From assembly GCA_945868305.1 (NCBI GenBank), contig CAMBKU010000020.1, positions 1 to 40,230 on the forward strand: a stretch of DNA of 40,230 nucleotides, read 5' to 3'. Positions 1 through 7,074 of this stretch are shown here, piece after piece. The DNA is from an uncultured Lachnospiraceae bacterium (GTDB taxonomy: Bacteria > Bacillota > Clostridia > Lachnospirales > Lachnospiraceae). The notes under the pieces were generated by a model. That model ran no database searches. It was not told the origin of the DNA and saw nothing but the letters and a program-made list of their open reading frames with translations. Made by a program: the position numbers and the translations under genes. The stretch's first letter is position 1, and each line of letters begins with the position of its first letter.

Positions 1-120
1 TCCGAAGAAAGCTTCGACTTGCTCCTTTCCATCTTAGAAGATGCCGGTGAACTGTCAGAAAGACCTTCCTATAACACACTGGTAAATACTGATTTTGCGT
101 CTACTGCCGCAAAGAAATAA
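1..120 (+). CDS. C-terminal fragment of an unidentified protein
   Basis: An open frame enters from the left edge and ends at TAA (118-120), giving the last 39 residues. The fragment is acidic and helical at first (LLLSILEDAGEL) and ends in TDFASTAAKK. This ending resembles the C-terminus of NitT/TauT (NMT1-type) ABC substrate-binding proteins, but the fragment is too short to decide. It lies 96 bases upstream of an ECF S-component gene on the same strand, so a role in uptake of a vitamin or precursor would fit. No terminator is visible in the gap, so cotranscription with the S component is possible. Confidence 0.4.
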   Translation, partial: SEESFDLLLSILEDAGELSERPSYNTLVNTDFASTAAKK

Positions 121-216
121 AACTGGCATGGTTAAAATTTGCCAAACTGGTTATTTCCTTCAATCCACCAATCCCCTATACTCATATAGATTTACACAAA
201 GAAAAGAGGATTTATT

Positions 217-810
217 ATGAGAAATGAAAAACTGTTAAAAATGGTAATGACTGCTTTTATGGCAGCTTTATCCTACGTTGTATTCACCTTTTTACAGATT
301 AAGATTACGCTTCCGGGCGGAGATGCAACTTCTATTCACCTGGGCAATGCCGTCTGTGTGTTAGGAGCTCTTTTGCTTGGCAGTGTACTTGGCGGACTTG
401 GCGGTGCAATCGGAATGACCATCGGTGATCTTTTAGACCCTGTTTATATTGTTTATGCACCAAAGACCTTTATTTTGAAATTCTGCATCGGTCTGATTGT
501 GGGATTCGTAGCACATAAAATCGGAAAAATCACAAAGACCAACGACCGGAAAAAGATTTTTAAATGGACCTTGCTTGCTGCCATCTGCGGTCTCGGATTT
601 AACGTAATTTTCGATCCACTGTTTGGCTATTTTTACAAGCGTATTATTCTTGGCAAAGCTGCTGCAGAAGTTGTACTGGCATGGAACATCGCCTCTACTT
701 CCATCAACGCTGTGCTTTCTACCATTGTTTCTGTAGCCGTTTATATGGCTTTATATCCTGTTTTAAAGAAATCAGGACTTTTCCCATCTATCGGAAAGAA
801 TGAGGAATAA
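217..810 (+). CDS. ECF transporter S component (substrate-specific membrane subunit)
   Basis: A 197-residue, very hydrophobic protein with about five or six membrane segments. The glycine-rich stretch around residues 45-70 (LGNAVCVLGALLLG, then GGLGGAIGMTIGDLLDP) is typical of the ECF-type S-component family that includes riboflavin-like and YkoE/HmpT-like members (PF07155 type). S components bind a vitamin or related small molecule in the membrane and work with the shared EcfA/EcfA'/EcfT module, which is not in this window. The substrate cannot be read from the sequence. The ATG at 217 follows an AAGAGGA ribosome binding site. A strong terminator ends the unit at about 870. The gene upstream may encode a binding protein, so a vitamin-precursor role is an inference only. 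Confidence 0.85.
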   Translation: MRNEKLLKMVMTAFMAALSYVVFTFLQIKITLPGGDATSIHLGNAVCVLGALLLGSVLGGLGGAIGMTIGDLLDPVYIVYAPKTFILKFCIGLIVGFVAHKIGKITKTNDRKKIFKWTLLAAICGLGFNVIFDPLFGYFYKRIILGKAAAEVVLAWNIASTSINAVLSTIVSVAVYMALYPVLKKSGLFPSIGKNEE

Positions 811-831
811 GCATTTTTCCATTGCCAATAT

Positions 832-872
832 AAAAATCCCGAAAGCCAGTAAATGACTTTCGGGATTTTTTT
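832..872. terminator. Bidirectional intrinsic terminator
   Basis: AAAAATCCCGAAAG (832-845) pairs perfectly with CTTTCGGGATTTTT (857-870) across an 11-base loop, and there is a T-run on both strands. It sits between two convergent genes and serves both. Confidence 0.93.
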
Positions 873-894
873 GTACATCATGAATATACCACAT

Positions 895-2553
895 TTATAT
901 ACTGCGGTAACGTAACAATGCTGCAAGCACTTCATGGGCTCTCGGCATCACTGGTGCTCCCGCACCATAATAAGCCGGAATCACCGATACAAATCCCTTC
1001 TTTTCTATTTGATGATATAAAAGTTCAGTCAGTTGTACTGCATTTCTTTTTCCATCTGCAAAATGTTCCAGGGCATACTGCACCAGATATGCAATCGCTG
1101 CCGCCTGTCCCTCCTCATTCAGCTGTTCCAAATCTCTTAATATCACTTCTTCCTTGTCAAAAGAAAGGCTTTCCCTTCCGAATGCCCGAACCTTTTCCAC
1201 CCGTTTTTGTGCAACACCGTGATGCAGACATTCCGCTTTTTTCACAGAGATTCCCTCGTAAGCATCCGCAATTTCCTTCGCCCGGTCAGTTACATCCTTT
1301 ACCTGATACTCATCCATCTGGATAACGCAGTCCGCCGCTGAAAGATATGCCCCGGAACTTCCCACCACCAGAATAGTGGAAATACCAAAATCCTCATACA
1401 GACTTCTGACACAGCTCAAATAAGGTGTAATTGGTTCTTTTTCTGCTGCCACCAGCATTGCCATTTTATGATCCCGCACCATAAAATTCGTTGCGGATGT
1501 ATCCTCATCAATGAGTAACACCTTCGCTCCGCTTTCCATAGCTTCTATGGTCTGCGCCGCCTGAGAGGTACTGCCGCTGGCATTCTCTGTGACAAAATGT
1601 CTGGTGTCTGCTTTGTTCGGAAGGTTATTGATAAACATGGAAATATCTTCGTCATGAATACATCTTCCCTCCTCTGCACGCAGTTTTACAGCAGACTCAT
1701 CCGTAATGACGTATTCCCTTCCATCTCCTGAAATATGATTATATACTCCGTTTTGAATTGCTTTTAACAACGTGGATTTTCCGTGATAACCGCCACCTGC
1801 AATCAGCGTGACACCATTTTTTATACCCATACCACGTATTGTTCCCGCATGAGGCAGGATAAACGTAACAGCAAGACTTTCCGGTGAAGAAAAGCGTATC
1901 GCAGATTTTAGTGGCAAATCAGATACTCCGCTCTCTCTCGGCAGAATAGCACCATCTGCCACAAAGGCTGCCAGATTTCTCTTTTTTAACTCCTCCCGGA
2001 TTTGGTGCTGGTCATCCGATAATTCCACTGCTCGCTGCAGTTTCTTTTTATCCGTATTGTTATAGGTAAAGACTTCTTTTACCATCAAAGGAAATAAATC
2101 AAAAAATATTTTTTCCAGTTCACCTGCAGCAATCGTTCTGCCATAAGCCGGAAAGCCAACCTCTAACCGCACCTCGATCTGCTCATCCGAAAGCAGCACC
2201 GCCGTACGCTCCATAACCTCCTGTCCTACCCTGCACGCCATGACAAGTCCGCTCTTTCCGGAACCGCTCTTTCCTCCCCGGTTTTTCCGCAAAAATCGAT
2301 GCAGGTTTCTTAAAATATCATCCTCTGCCGCAATTTTTTTCCATCTCGTATCAAAAAGATTTACCGGAAAATTATTTTTATTATCAATCAAAATCCTCAC
2401 ACGGGACGGTGTCGCAAATGGATCTCCCTGCACATGGTCCACACAGAGCATATACCCCTGCATCCTGTAGCTTCCCTTCACATCCTTGTATGCTTTATAA
2501 CTCTTATGATCAATCTGTCGAAGCAGCTTTTTTAAATCCTCACCTGTTTTCAT
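895..2553 (-). CDS. ABC-class ATPase domain protein (PF09818-like)
   Basis: A 552-residue soluble protein. A P-loop GGGYHGKST has its lysine near residue 259, and a Walker B-like VLLIDEDTSATNFM follows about 100 residues later. The N-terminal half is a separate domain that recurs in the family described as predicted ATPases of the ABC class; members are widespread in Firmicutes and have no settled function. There are no membrane segments, so it is not a transporter ATPase of the normal kind. The ATG at 2553 follows GAAGGAAAAGG. It lies 57 bases downstream of the yjdF gene, but a hairpin between them may separate transcription. The gene ends at the shared terminator at 832-872. The family call is firm; the cellular role is unknown. 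Confidence 0.85.
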   Translation of the reverse strand: MKTGEDLKKLLRQIDHKSYKAYKDVKGSYRMQGYMLCVDHVQGDPFATPSRVRILIDNKNNFPVNLFDTRWKKIAAEDDILRNLHRFLRKNRGGKSGSGKSGLVMACRVGQEVMERTAVLLSDEQIEVRLEVGFPAYGRTIAAGELEKIFFDLFPLMVKEVFTYNNTDKKKLQRAVELSDDQHQIREELKKRNLAAFVADGAILPRESGVSDLPLKSAIRFSSPESLAVTFILPHAGTIRGMGIKNGVTLIAGGGYHGKSTLLKAIQNGVYNHISGDGREYVITDESAVKLRAEEGRCIHDEDISMFINNLPNKADTRHFVTENASGSTSQAAQTIEAMESGAKVLLIDEDTSATNFMVRDHKMAMLVAAEKEPITPYLSCVRSLYEDFGISTILVVGSSGAYLSAADCVIQMDEYQVKDVTDRAKEIADAYEGISVKKAECLHHGVAQKRVEKVRAFGRESLSFDKEEVILRDLEQLNEEGQAAAIAYLVQYALEHFADGKRNAVQLTELLYHQIEKKGFVSVIPAYYGAGAPVMPRAHEVLAALLRYRSI

Positions 2554-2595
2554 ATCCTTTTCCTTCTTTCTGTCATTTTACTTCCCCGCCAAACG

Positions 2596-2620
2596 CAAAA
2601 GCAGGTATTTCTACCTGCCC
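2596..2620 (-). terminator. Probable intrinsic terminator overlapping the yjdF stop codon
   Basis: GCAGGTA (2601-2607) pairs with TACCTGC (2612-2618). On the minus strand the hairpin is followed by TTTTGCGTTT. The yjdF TAG stop (2611-2613) lies in the hairpin. The U-run is short, so readthrough into the ATPase gene is likely. Confidence 0.55.
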
Positions 2621-3027
2621 TTGTGTTTTCTAATTCTTTTCTGCTGTTTCAGTTCAAACTGACGCTGTTTTTCTGCTTCCCGTTTCTCCCGGTTGGCAGA
2701 TTTGCGCTCTGTTTTCATCTGCTCCTGCTGTAATTTTAAAGCCTGCTGTGCTTTTGTACCTATTCCGGTATTTTGTACCTGCTTATGCACTTCCCGCTGT
2801 ATCCTTTTCGGATTTCGGCTGGCCTCTTTTACATCAGTTGCCACAGCCGGACTAAATCGTAATCGGTCGTAATTTTTTAGAACAAAATCATACACTTCGT
2901 AATCCTTTGGTTCTGCACCAAATGTAACCTTACAAACAGATAATTCGCCCTGCGATACACGTTCAAAAACGCCTATCCAGAATGGTTCCTCAAAAAATAC
3001 TGTCAATTTGCCCGATACTTTGTCCAT
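2611..3027 (-). CDS. yjdF: YjdF family protein (DUF2992)
   Basis: A 138-residue protein. The N-terminal half (KLTVFFEEPFWIGVFER, then KVTFGAEPKDYEVYDFVL) is the characteristic YjdF/DUF2992 region. The C-terminal 60 residues are highly charged and helical, rich in K, R, Q and E (EKREAEKQRQFELKQQ), probably a coiled or RNA-binding tail. The biochemical function is not established. The family is known for being controlled by the yjdF riboswitch, which senses azaaromatic compounds, and a matching leader is present directly upstream here. The ATG at 3027 follows a strong AAGGAGGGA site. A response to toxic heterocyclic compounds is suggested by the known ligands of the riboswitch, not by the protein itself. 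Confidence 0.92.
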   Translation of the reverse strand: MDKVSGKLTVFFEEPFWIGVFERVSQGELSVCKVTFGAEPKDYEVYDFVLKNYDRLRFSPAVATDVKEASRNPKRIQREVHKQVQNTGIGTKAQQALKLQQEQMKTERKSANREKREAEKQRQFELKQQKRIRKHKGR

Positions 3028-3033
3028 GACAAT

Positions 3034-3176
3034 CCCTCCTTAATATGCCTTGCGATTTTACGCAAGCTGTAATACACAAAGAACGGACGACCCAAGGAGG
3101 GAGGGTTACTTACACTTTACGAAAGTGTGTCTGGACTACCTACCAGATCTACAGGAAATTTCCTCCTGCGTTGTGT
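3034..3176 (-). promoter_or_regulatory. yjdF riboswitch (azaaromatic-sensing) with ribosome-binding-site control
   Basis: The minus-strand leader contains an aptamer at 3176-3074 closed by ACACAA/UUGUGU. Internal hairpins are UCUGG/CCAGA and ACACUUU/AAAGUGU, and conserved-looking blocks are GGAGGAAAUUUCCUGUAGAU, GGUAGGUAG and GUAAGUAACCCUCC. This matches my memory of the yjdF motif. Downstream is a small hairpin CTTGCG/CGCAAG (3049-3066), then the Shine-Dalgarno AAGGAGGG (3034-3041). The aptamer segment CCCUCCUU is a perfect complement of that Shine-Dalgarno and also pairs with the aptamer's own GGAGG, so ligand binding could free the ribosome binding site. Confidence 0.9.
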
Positions 3177-3194
3177 TTTTATCTTTGCTTTCTG

Positions 3195-3223
3195 ATTTTA
3201 TCATACAATCAAATATTTTTCCA
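3195..3223 (-). promoter_or_regulatory. Probable promoter for the yjdF leader
   Basis: On the minus strand, TGGAAA (3223-3218), a 17-base spacer and TAAAAT (3200-3195) with an extended TGA just before it. The predicted start near 3188 is about 12 bases upstream of the aptamer. Confidence 0.55.
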
Positions 3224-3275
3224 TCTATTTTATTATCGTACATTCTGCTGAAGACAAACTGGAAACACTAGGTGC

Positions 3276-3304
3276 TTTTCTAAAATCATCTCTTATGTTA
3301 TACT
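3276..3304 (+). promoter_or_regulatory. Probable lgt promoter
   Basis: TTTTCT, 17 bases, then TATACT (3299-3304) preceded by TGT, an extended -10. The -35 is weak. It lies about 50 bases upstream of the lgt start. Confidence 0.5.
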
Positions 3305-3356
3305 CATTTTATTGACGTTAAAATTTTATGAAAAAAAGAAATAAGAGGAAACAAAT

Positions 3357-4142
3357 ATGCATAATGAAATACTGACTATCGGAAATATCACAATCTACGG
3401 ATACGGTCTTATGATCGCCATCGGAATTCTGGTTGCCTATCTTGTCGCAGAATACCGGGCAAAAAAAATGGGGCTTGACAGTGACCCTATTTTTTCTATC
3501 ATGATCTGCGCTGTAATTTGCGGTTTTGCCGGAGCAAAACTGCTTTACTATATTACCATTCTGGACGAAATCATAAAAAATCCAAAAATAATCCTGGATG
3601 TCAGAGACGGTTTTGTGGTTTATGGCGGCATTATCATCGGAATTCTGGCAGTCGCTGTTTTCTGCAAGATTAAAAAAATCCATTTCCTGTCTTATATGGA
3701 TTTGGTTCTTCCTTCCGTTGCTCTCGCACAGGGTTTCGGACGCATCGGCTGTTTTCTTGCTGGCTGCTGCTATGGCGTGGAAACAAACAGTGCCTTTGCC
3801 GTTACCTTCCACAACTCAGATTTTGCTCCGAACGGCATTCCACTGTTTCCATCCCAGCTTGTTTCCAGTGCACTGGATTTTGCCAATTTTTTCATTCTTT
3901 GTCTGTTAGCAAGAAAAAATAAAACGCCGGGAAAAATCGGCGCTTTTTATCTTATCTTTTACAGTATCGGAAGATTTGTCATTGAATTTTTCCGTGGAGA
4001 TTTGCAGCGGGGAAGCGTCGGAACGCTTTCCACTTCGCAATTTATCTCCATTTTCGTTGTGATTGCAGGAATCGTAATGCTGGTATTTCTAAAAAAGGCT
4101 GAAAAAACCAACACTGGCAATTCCCATAATGACCCCTGCTAA
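3357..4142 (+). CDS. lgt: Prolipoprotein diacylglyceryl transferase
   Basis: A 261-residue integral membrane enzyme that transfers diacylglycerol to the lipobox cysteine of prolipoproteins. Visible family marks are the N-terminal YGYGLMIAIGI segment, DGFVVYGGIIIG (the region of the HGGL motif, with Tyr in place of His as in many Gram-positives), the signature GRIGCFLAGCCYG near residues 128-140, and the C-terminal GRFVIEFFRGD. About seven membrane segments are expected. The ATG at 3357 follows AAGAGGAAA. The last ~18 codons run antisense through the end of the COG2426 gene, so the hydrophilic C-terminal tail (about AEKTNTGNSHNDPC) lies outside the core enzyme. The enzyme would be needed to mature the two sugar-binding lipoproteins encoded later in the window. 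Confidence 0.95.
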   Translation: MHNEILTIGNITIYGYGLMIAIGILVAYLVAEYRAKKMGLDSDPIFSIMICAVICGFAGAKLLYYITILDEIIKNPKIILDVRDGFVVYGGIIIGILAVAVFCKIKKIHFLSYMDLVLPSVALAQGFGRIGCFLAGCCYGVETNSAFAVTFHNSDFAPNGIPLFPSQLVSSALDFANFFILCLLARKNKTPGKIGAFYLIFYSIGRFVIEFFRGDLQRGSVGTLSTSQFISIFVVIAGIVMLVFLKKAEKTNTGNSHNDPC

Positions 4143-4559
4143 AAGCACACCAAGCATGACTGCCAGAATGCTGGATTTAAAATCCATATCCAGGATGCTG
4201 GCAGCTAAGGTTCCTGTCCAGGCTCCCGTGCCCGGCACCGGAATCCCTACAAACAGCAACAGCGCCACGAACAGCCCTCTCCCTGCTTTTTCCTGTAGTT
4301 TTCGTCCGCCCTTCTCTCCTTTTTCCAGACAAAATGTGAAGAACTTTCCAATAAGCGGCTTATCTTTTCCCCACTCTAACACCTTTCTGGCAAACAGATA
4401 AATAAACGGTACCGGAATCATATTTCCCAGAATACAGATGATATATGACGTTAAAAGTGGCAGGCTAAATCCCTGTGACTGTGAAATCGGAATCGCCCCT
4501 CTCAATTCAATAAGTGGTACCATAGAAACCAAAAATATAATCAAATACTTCTTTAACAT
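4089..4559 (-). CDS. COG2426 small multi-drug export-type membrane protein
   Basis: A 156-residue membrane protein of the COG2426/PF06695 type. It has an N-terminal membrane segment followed by PLIELRGAIPISQSQG, then SYIICILGNMIPVPFIYLF, and a C-terminal glycine- and proline-rich GIPVPGTGAWTGTLAA, all typical of the family. Despite the old name, drug export is not well established for these proteins. I chose the ATG at 4559 because AAAGGGA lies 5 bases upstream; an in-frame TTG 15 bases earlier would overlap that site. It is 33 bases downstream of the hisC-like gene and is probably its operon partner. Its 3' end overlaps lgt by 54 bases tail to tail, and no terminator is visible for either gene. 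Confidence 0.85.
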   Translation of the reverse strand: MLKKYLIIFLVSMVPLIELRGAIPISQSQGFSLPLLTSYIICILGNMIPVPFIYLFARKVLEWGKDKPLIGKFFTFCLEKGEKGGRKLQEKAGRGLFVALLLFVGIPVPGTGAWTGTLAASILDMDFKSSILAVMLGVLLAGVIMGIASVGFFSLF

Positions 4560-4592
4560 AATAATCCCTTTCAAATTCGTATGATTTTGCAG

Positions 4593-5654
4593 CTACTTCT
4601 TCAAATATTCCTGCAGAAATGAAAGCAAAGTATCCATTTCCTTATCTGTTCCAATGGTAATTCGCAAATATTCACGAATCCGCTCCGGTTTATCAAAATG
4701 ACGGACAATAATTCCTTCTTTTCGCAAATCAGCAAAAAGCTGCACCATAGAAACTTCAGGATGTGTGACAAAAAGAAAATTACTCATGGAATCCTCAAAG
4801 CAAAATCCCAGCGCTTTAAGTTCCTTTTTCACGCGCTCTCTGGTCGTCACTACTTTTTTTACCGTTTCCTCAAAATATTCCCTGTCCTTTACCGCAGGAA
4901 CACCAAGGGCGATTGCCGGTGCATTCATCGTGTAAGAATTGAAGGAATACTTCACATCATTCAAATACCGAATCAGCTTCTCATTTGCCATTGCATAGCC
5001 GATACGCATACCTGCCATGGAACGGGACTTTGAGAATGTCTGCACAACGACAACATTATCATATTTTTCGATAAATGGCAACGCAGATTTACCACCAAAA
5101 TCAATATAGGCTTCATCCACGATTACGATAACATCCTGATTATGCTTTATAATGTCCTCAATATCTTCCAAACTCTGAAGCACTCCTGTCGGGGCATTCG
5201 GATTCGGGAATACTACACCGCCATTCTCCTTATAATAATCTTCCTTCCTAATACGGAAATTTTCATCCAGAGGCAACACTTCATATGGAATGCGTAGCAT
5301 ATCTGCCCAGACATCATAAAATGAATAAGTAATATCCGGAAACAGAATAGGTTTCTTTGAATTGAAAAAAGTCAAAAACAGCATGGCCAGAACATCATCT
5401 GAACCGACACCCACAAAGACCTGACTGCTCTTTAAGCCATAATACTCCGCCAAGGCATCTACAAGTTCCTTCGCAAGCGGATCCGGATACAACTTTAATT
5501 TTCCAGTATCAAAATTTTTAAGTGCGGTAAGAACACCCGGCGCCGGAGGATACGGATTTTCATTTGTATTTAATTTAATCAGATTATCTATCTTCGGCTG
5601 TTCCCCAGGGGTATAGGGAACCACTTTCCGCACATTATCTTCCCATGTACTCAT
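4593..5654 (-). CDS. hisC: Histidinol-phosphate aminotransferase (HisC-like)
   Basis: A 353-residue fold-type I PLP aminotransferase of usual HisC length. It starts with the family's VPYTPGEQP and KLNTNENPYPP motifs. NPNAPTG lies mid-protein, DEAYIDFGG follows, and the PLP lysine is in TFSKSRSMAGMRIGYA (K209). The C-terminus carries the substrate-region LRITIGT. HisC converts imidazole-acetol phosphate plus glutamate to histidinol phosphate; related enzymes also act on aromatic amino acids or cobalamin precursors. No other his genes are nearby, so the physiological substrate is not certain. The ATG at 5654 has AAGGAG 7 bases upstream. It lies 33 bases after another aminotransferase gene and is probably cotranscribed with it. 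Confidence 0.85.
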   Translation of the reverse strand: MSTWEDNVRKVVPYTPGEQPKIDNLIKLNTNENPYPPAPGVLTALKNFDTGKLKLYPDPLAKELVDALAEYYGLKSSQVFVGVGSDDVLAMLFLTFFNSKKPILFPDITYSFYDVWADMLRIPYEVLPLDENFRIRKEDYYKENGGVVFPNPNAPTGVLQSLEDIEDIIKHNQDVIVIVDEAYIDFGGKSALPFIEKYDNVVVVQTFSKSRSMAGMRIGYAMANEKLIRYLNDVKYSFNSYTMNAPAIALGVPAVKDREYFEETVKKVVTTRERVKKELKALGFCFEDSMSNFLFVTHPEVSMVQLFADLRKEGIIVRHFDKPERIREYLRITIGTDKEMDTLLSFLQEYLKK

Positions 5655-5687
5655 TCTTTTTCTCCTTCTTCTCTCTTATATTCTCTC

Positions 5688-6875
5688 TTATAGATGATAT
5701 TCTTCTGCCAGTTTCTTAAATGCCGGAAGCGAATTTTTTATGGTATCGTTGGAAACGCAGTATGCAATTCTCACATAGCCCGGCCAGCAAAAAGCGCCAC
5801 CCTTTACCAGAATCAAATGATACTTCTTTGCATTTTCCACAAAACGGTCTTCATCTTCATCCGGGGATTTTACCCACATATAGAAAGCTCCCTCGGGTTT
5901 AAAACAGTGATAGCCATATTCTGTCAATGCCGTATAAAGCATACTCCGATTTCTGTCATAATATGCTACATCCGTCTTTTCTTCCAGACACTTCGCCACA
6001 GCAAGCTGCATAAGAGACGGTGCATTGACATAGCCCAGGGTACGGTTTGACACGTTAATTCCTGCAATCACCGTCTCCGCATCCGTCACTTCATCCGGAA
6101 CTACAACATAGCCAATCCGTTCACCTGGCAGGGACAATGATTTACTGAAGGAATACCCCACAATTGTATTGTTATAGTACTTTGTCAGGAAATTCTGCTC
6201 TAAACCGTCATACACCAGTTCCCGGTATGGCTCATCTGAAATCAGATAAATTTCTTTTTTATATTCTTCCTGCTTTTTATTCAAAATTTCCGCGATTGTC
6301 TTCAAGGTCGCATCACTATATACAACACCTGTCGGATTATTCGGTGTATTTATGATAACCGCCTTTGTCTTTTCGGTAAATTTTTTCTCAAAATCCGCCA
6401 GATCCGGCTGGAATGTTGCAATGTCCGGATTTACCGCAACTGTCTTTGCGTCAAAATTTGCCGCATAGTTATTATATTCTCCAAAATACGGTGCAAACAC
6501 CAATACCTCATCGCCCGGATCTAAAATTGTCTTAAAAATAATATTTAAACCGCCCGCTGCACCAACTGTCATAATAATGTTATGGAAATCAAAATGTGTA
6601 TCAAATCGATGATTCAAATTGTCTGCTATCGCCTGCCGCACTTCTTCATAACCAGAATTATCCATATAACCGTGGACAAACATCGGGTCTTTCTCATCCA
6701 ATATCTCTTTTATGGCTTCCTTTACTGCTTCTGGAGCAGGCGTCGCCGGATTGCCAAGGCTGAAATCATACACATTCTCCGCTCCATATTTTTTTGCCAT
6801 TTCCTTTCCTTCCGTGAACATGGCACGAATGACAGAACTGCCTTCGAGTGCTTTTTTGATTTTTTTTGATACCAT
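5688..6875 (-). CDS. Pyridoxal-phosphate aminotransferase, aspartate aminotransferase-like (class I/II)
   Basis: A 395-residue PLP enzyme. Visible motifs are YDFSLGNPATPAPEAVK near the N-terminus, GAAGGLNIIFKTILDPGDEV, NTPNNPTGVVY in the centre, SDEPYRELVYDG, and the PLP lysine in YSFSKSLSLPGERIGYV (K245). This is the AspC/AlaA-type class I/II group; the exact amino-acid pair is not readable from the sequence. I chose the ATG at 6875 because GAAGGA lies 6 bases upstream. An in-frame TTG 27 bases earlier has no better site, and the added residues are lysine-rich and lie outside the family's start. It is first in a probable three-gene unit with hisC and the COG2426 gene. Confidence 0.85.
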   Translation of the reverse strand: MVSKKIKKALEGSSVIRAMFTEGKEMAKKYGAENVYDFSLGNPATPAPEAVKEAIKEILDEKDPMFVHGYMDNSGYEEVRQAIADNLNHRFDTHFDFHNIIMTVGAAGGLNIIFKTILDPGDEVLVFAPYFGEYNNYAANFDAKTVAVNPDIATFQPDLADFEKKFTEKTKAVIINTPNNPTGVVYSDATLKTIAEILNKKQEEYKKEIYLISDEPYRELVYDGLEQNFLTKYYNNTIVGYSFSKSLSLPGERIGYVVVPDEVTDAETVIAGINVSNRTLGYVNAPSLMQLAVAKCLEEKTDVAYYDRNRSMLYTALTEYGYHCFKPEGAFYMWVKSPDEDEDRFVENAKKYHLILVKGGAFCWPGYVRIAYCVSNDTIKNSLPAFKKLAEEYHL

Positions 6876-7021
6876 TTTCTTTCCTTCTTTCTTCTGATTC
6901 AAGTACGCCCGGCGTATTCTATGTAATCCGCCAAAGGCTTTATCCTGGAAGTCTTATCGACTGAAAAGATAAACTACATGTTTTACTTTACTACATTTAC
7001 GTGTGAAAGTAAATAAGTGGT

Positions 7022-7053
7022 TAGAAAAAAGCAGGGCATATTGCCCTGCTTTC
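7022..7053 (-). terminator. Intrinsic terminator after galT
   Basis: AGCAGGGCA (7030-7038) and TGCCCTGCT (7042-7050) form a 9-base stem with a 3-base loop. On the minus strand a run of T follows directly. It lies about 25 bases after the galT stop. Confidence 0.92.
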
Positions 7054-7074
7054 TTGCTCACTTTAACACGTCTA

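Noticed and set aside
120-216. Possible riboswitch or terminator before the ECF S-component gene
   Set aside because: Only a short GGCA/TGCC pairing and repeated ACTGG are visible; there is no U-run or recognisable aptamer in under 100 bases.
3045-3271. Short plus-strand open frames antisense to the yjdF leader
   Set aside because: They run through the riboswitch and its promoter, have no ribosome binding site, and resemble no known protein.
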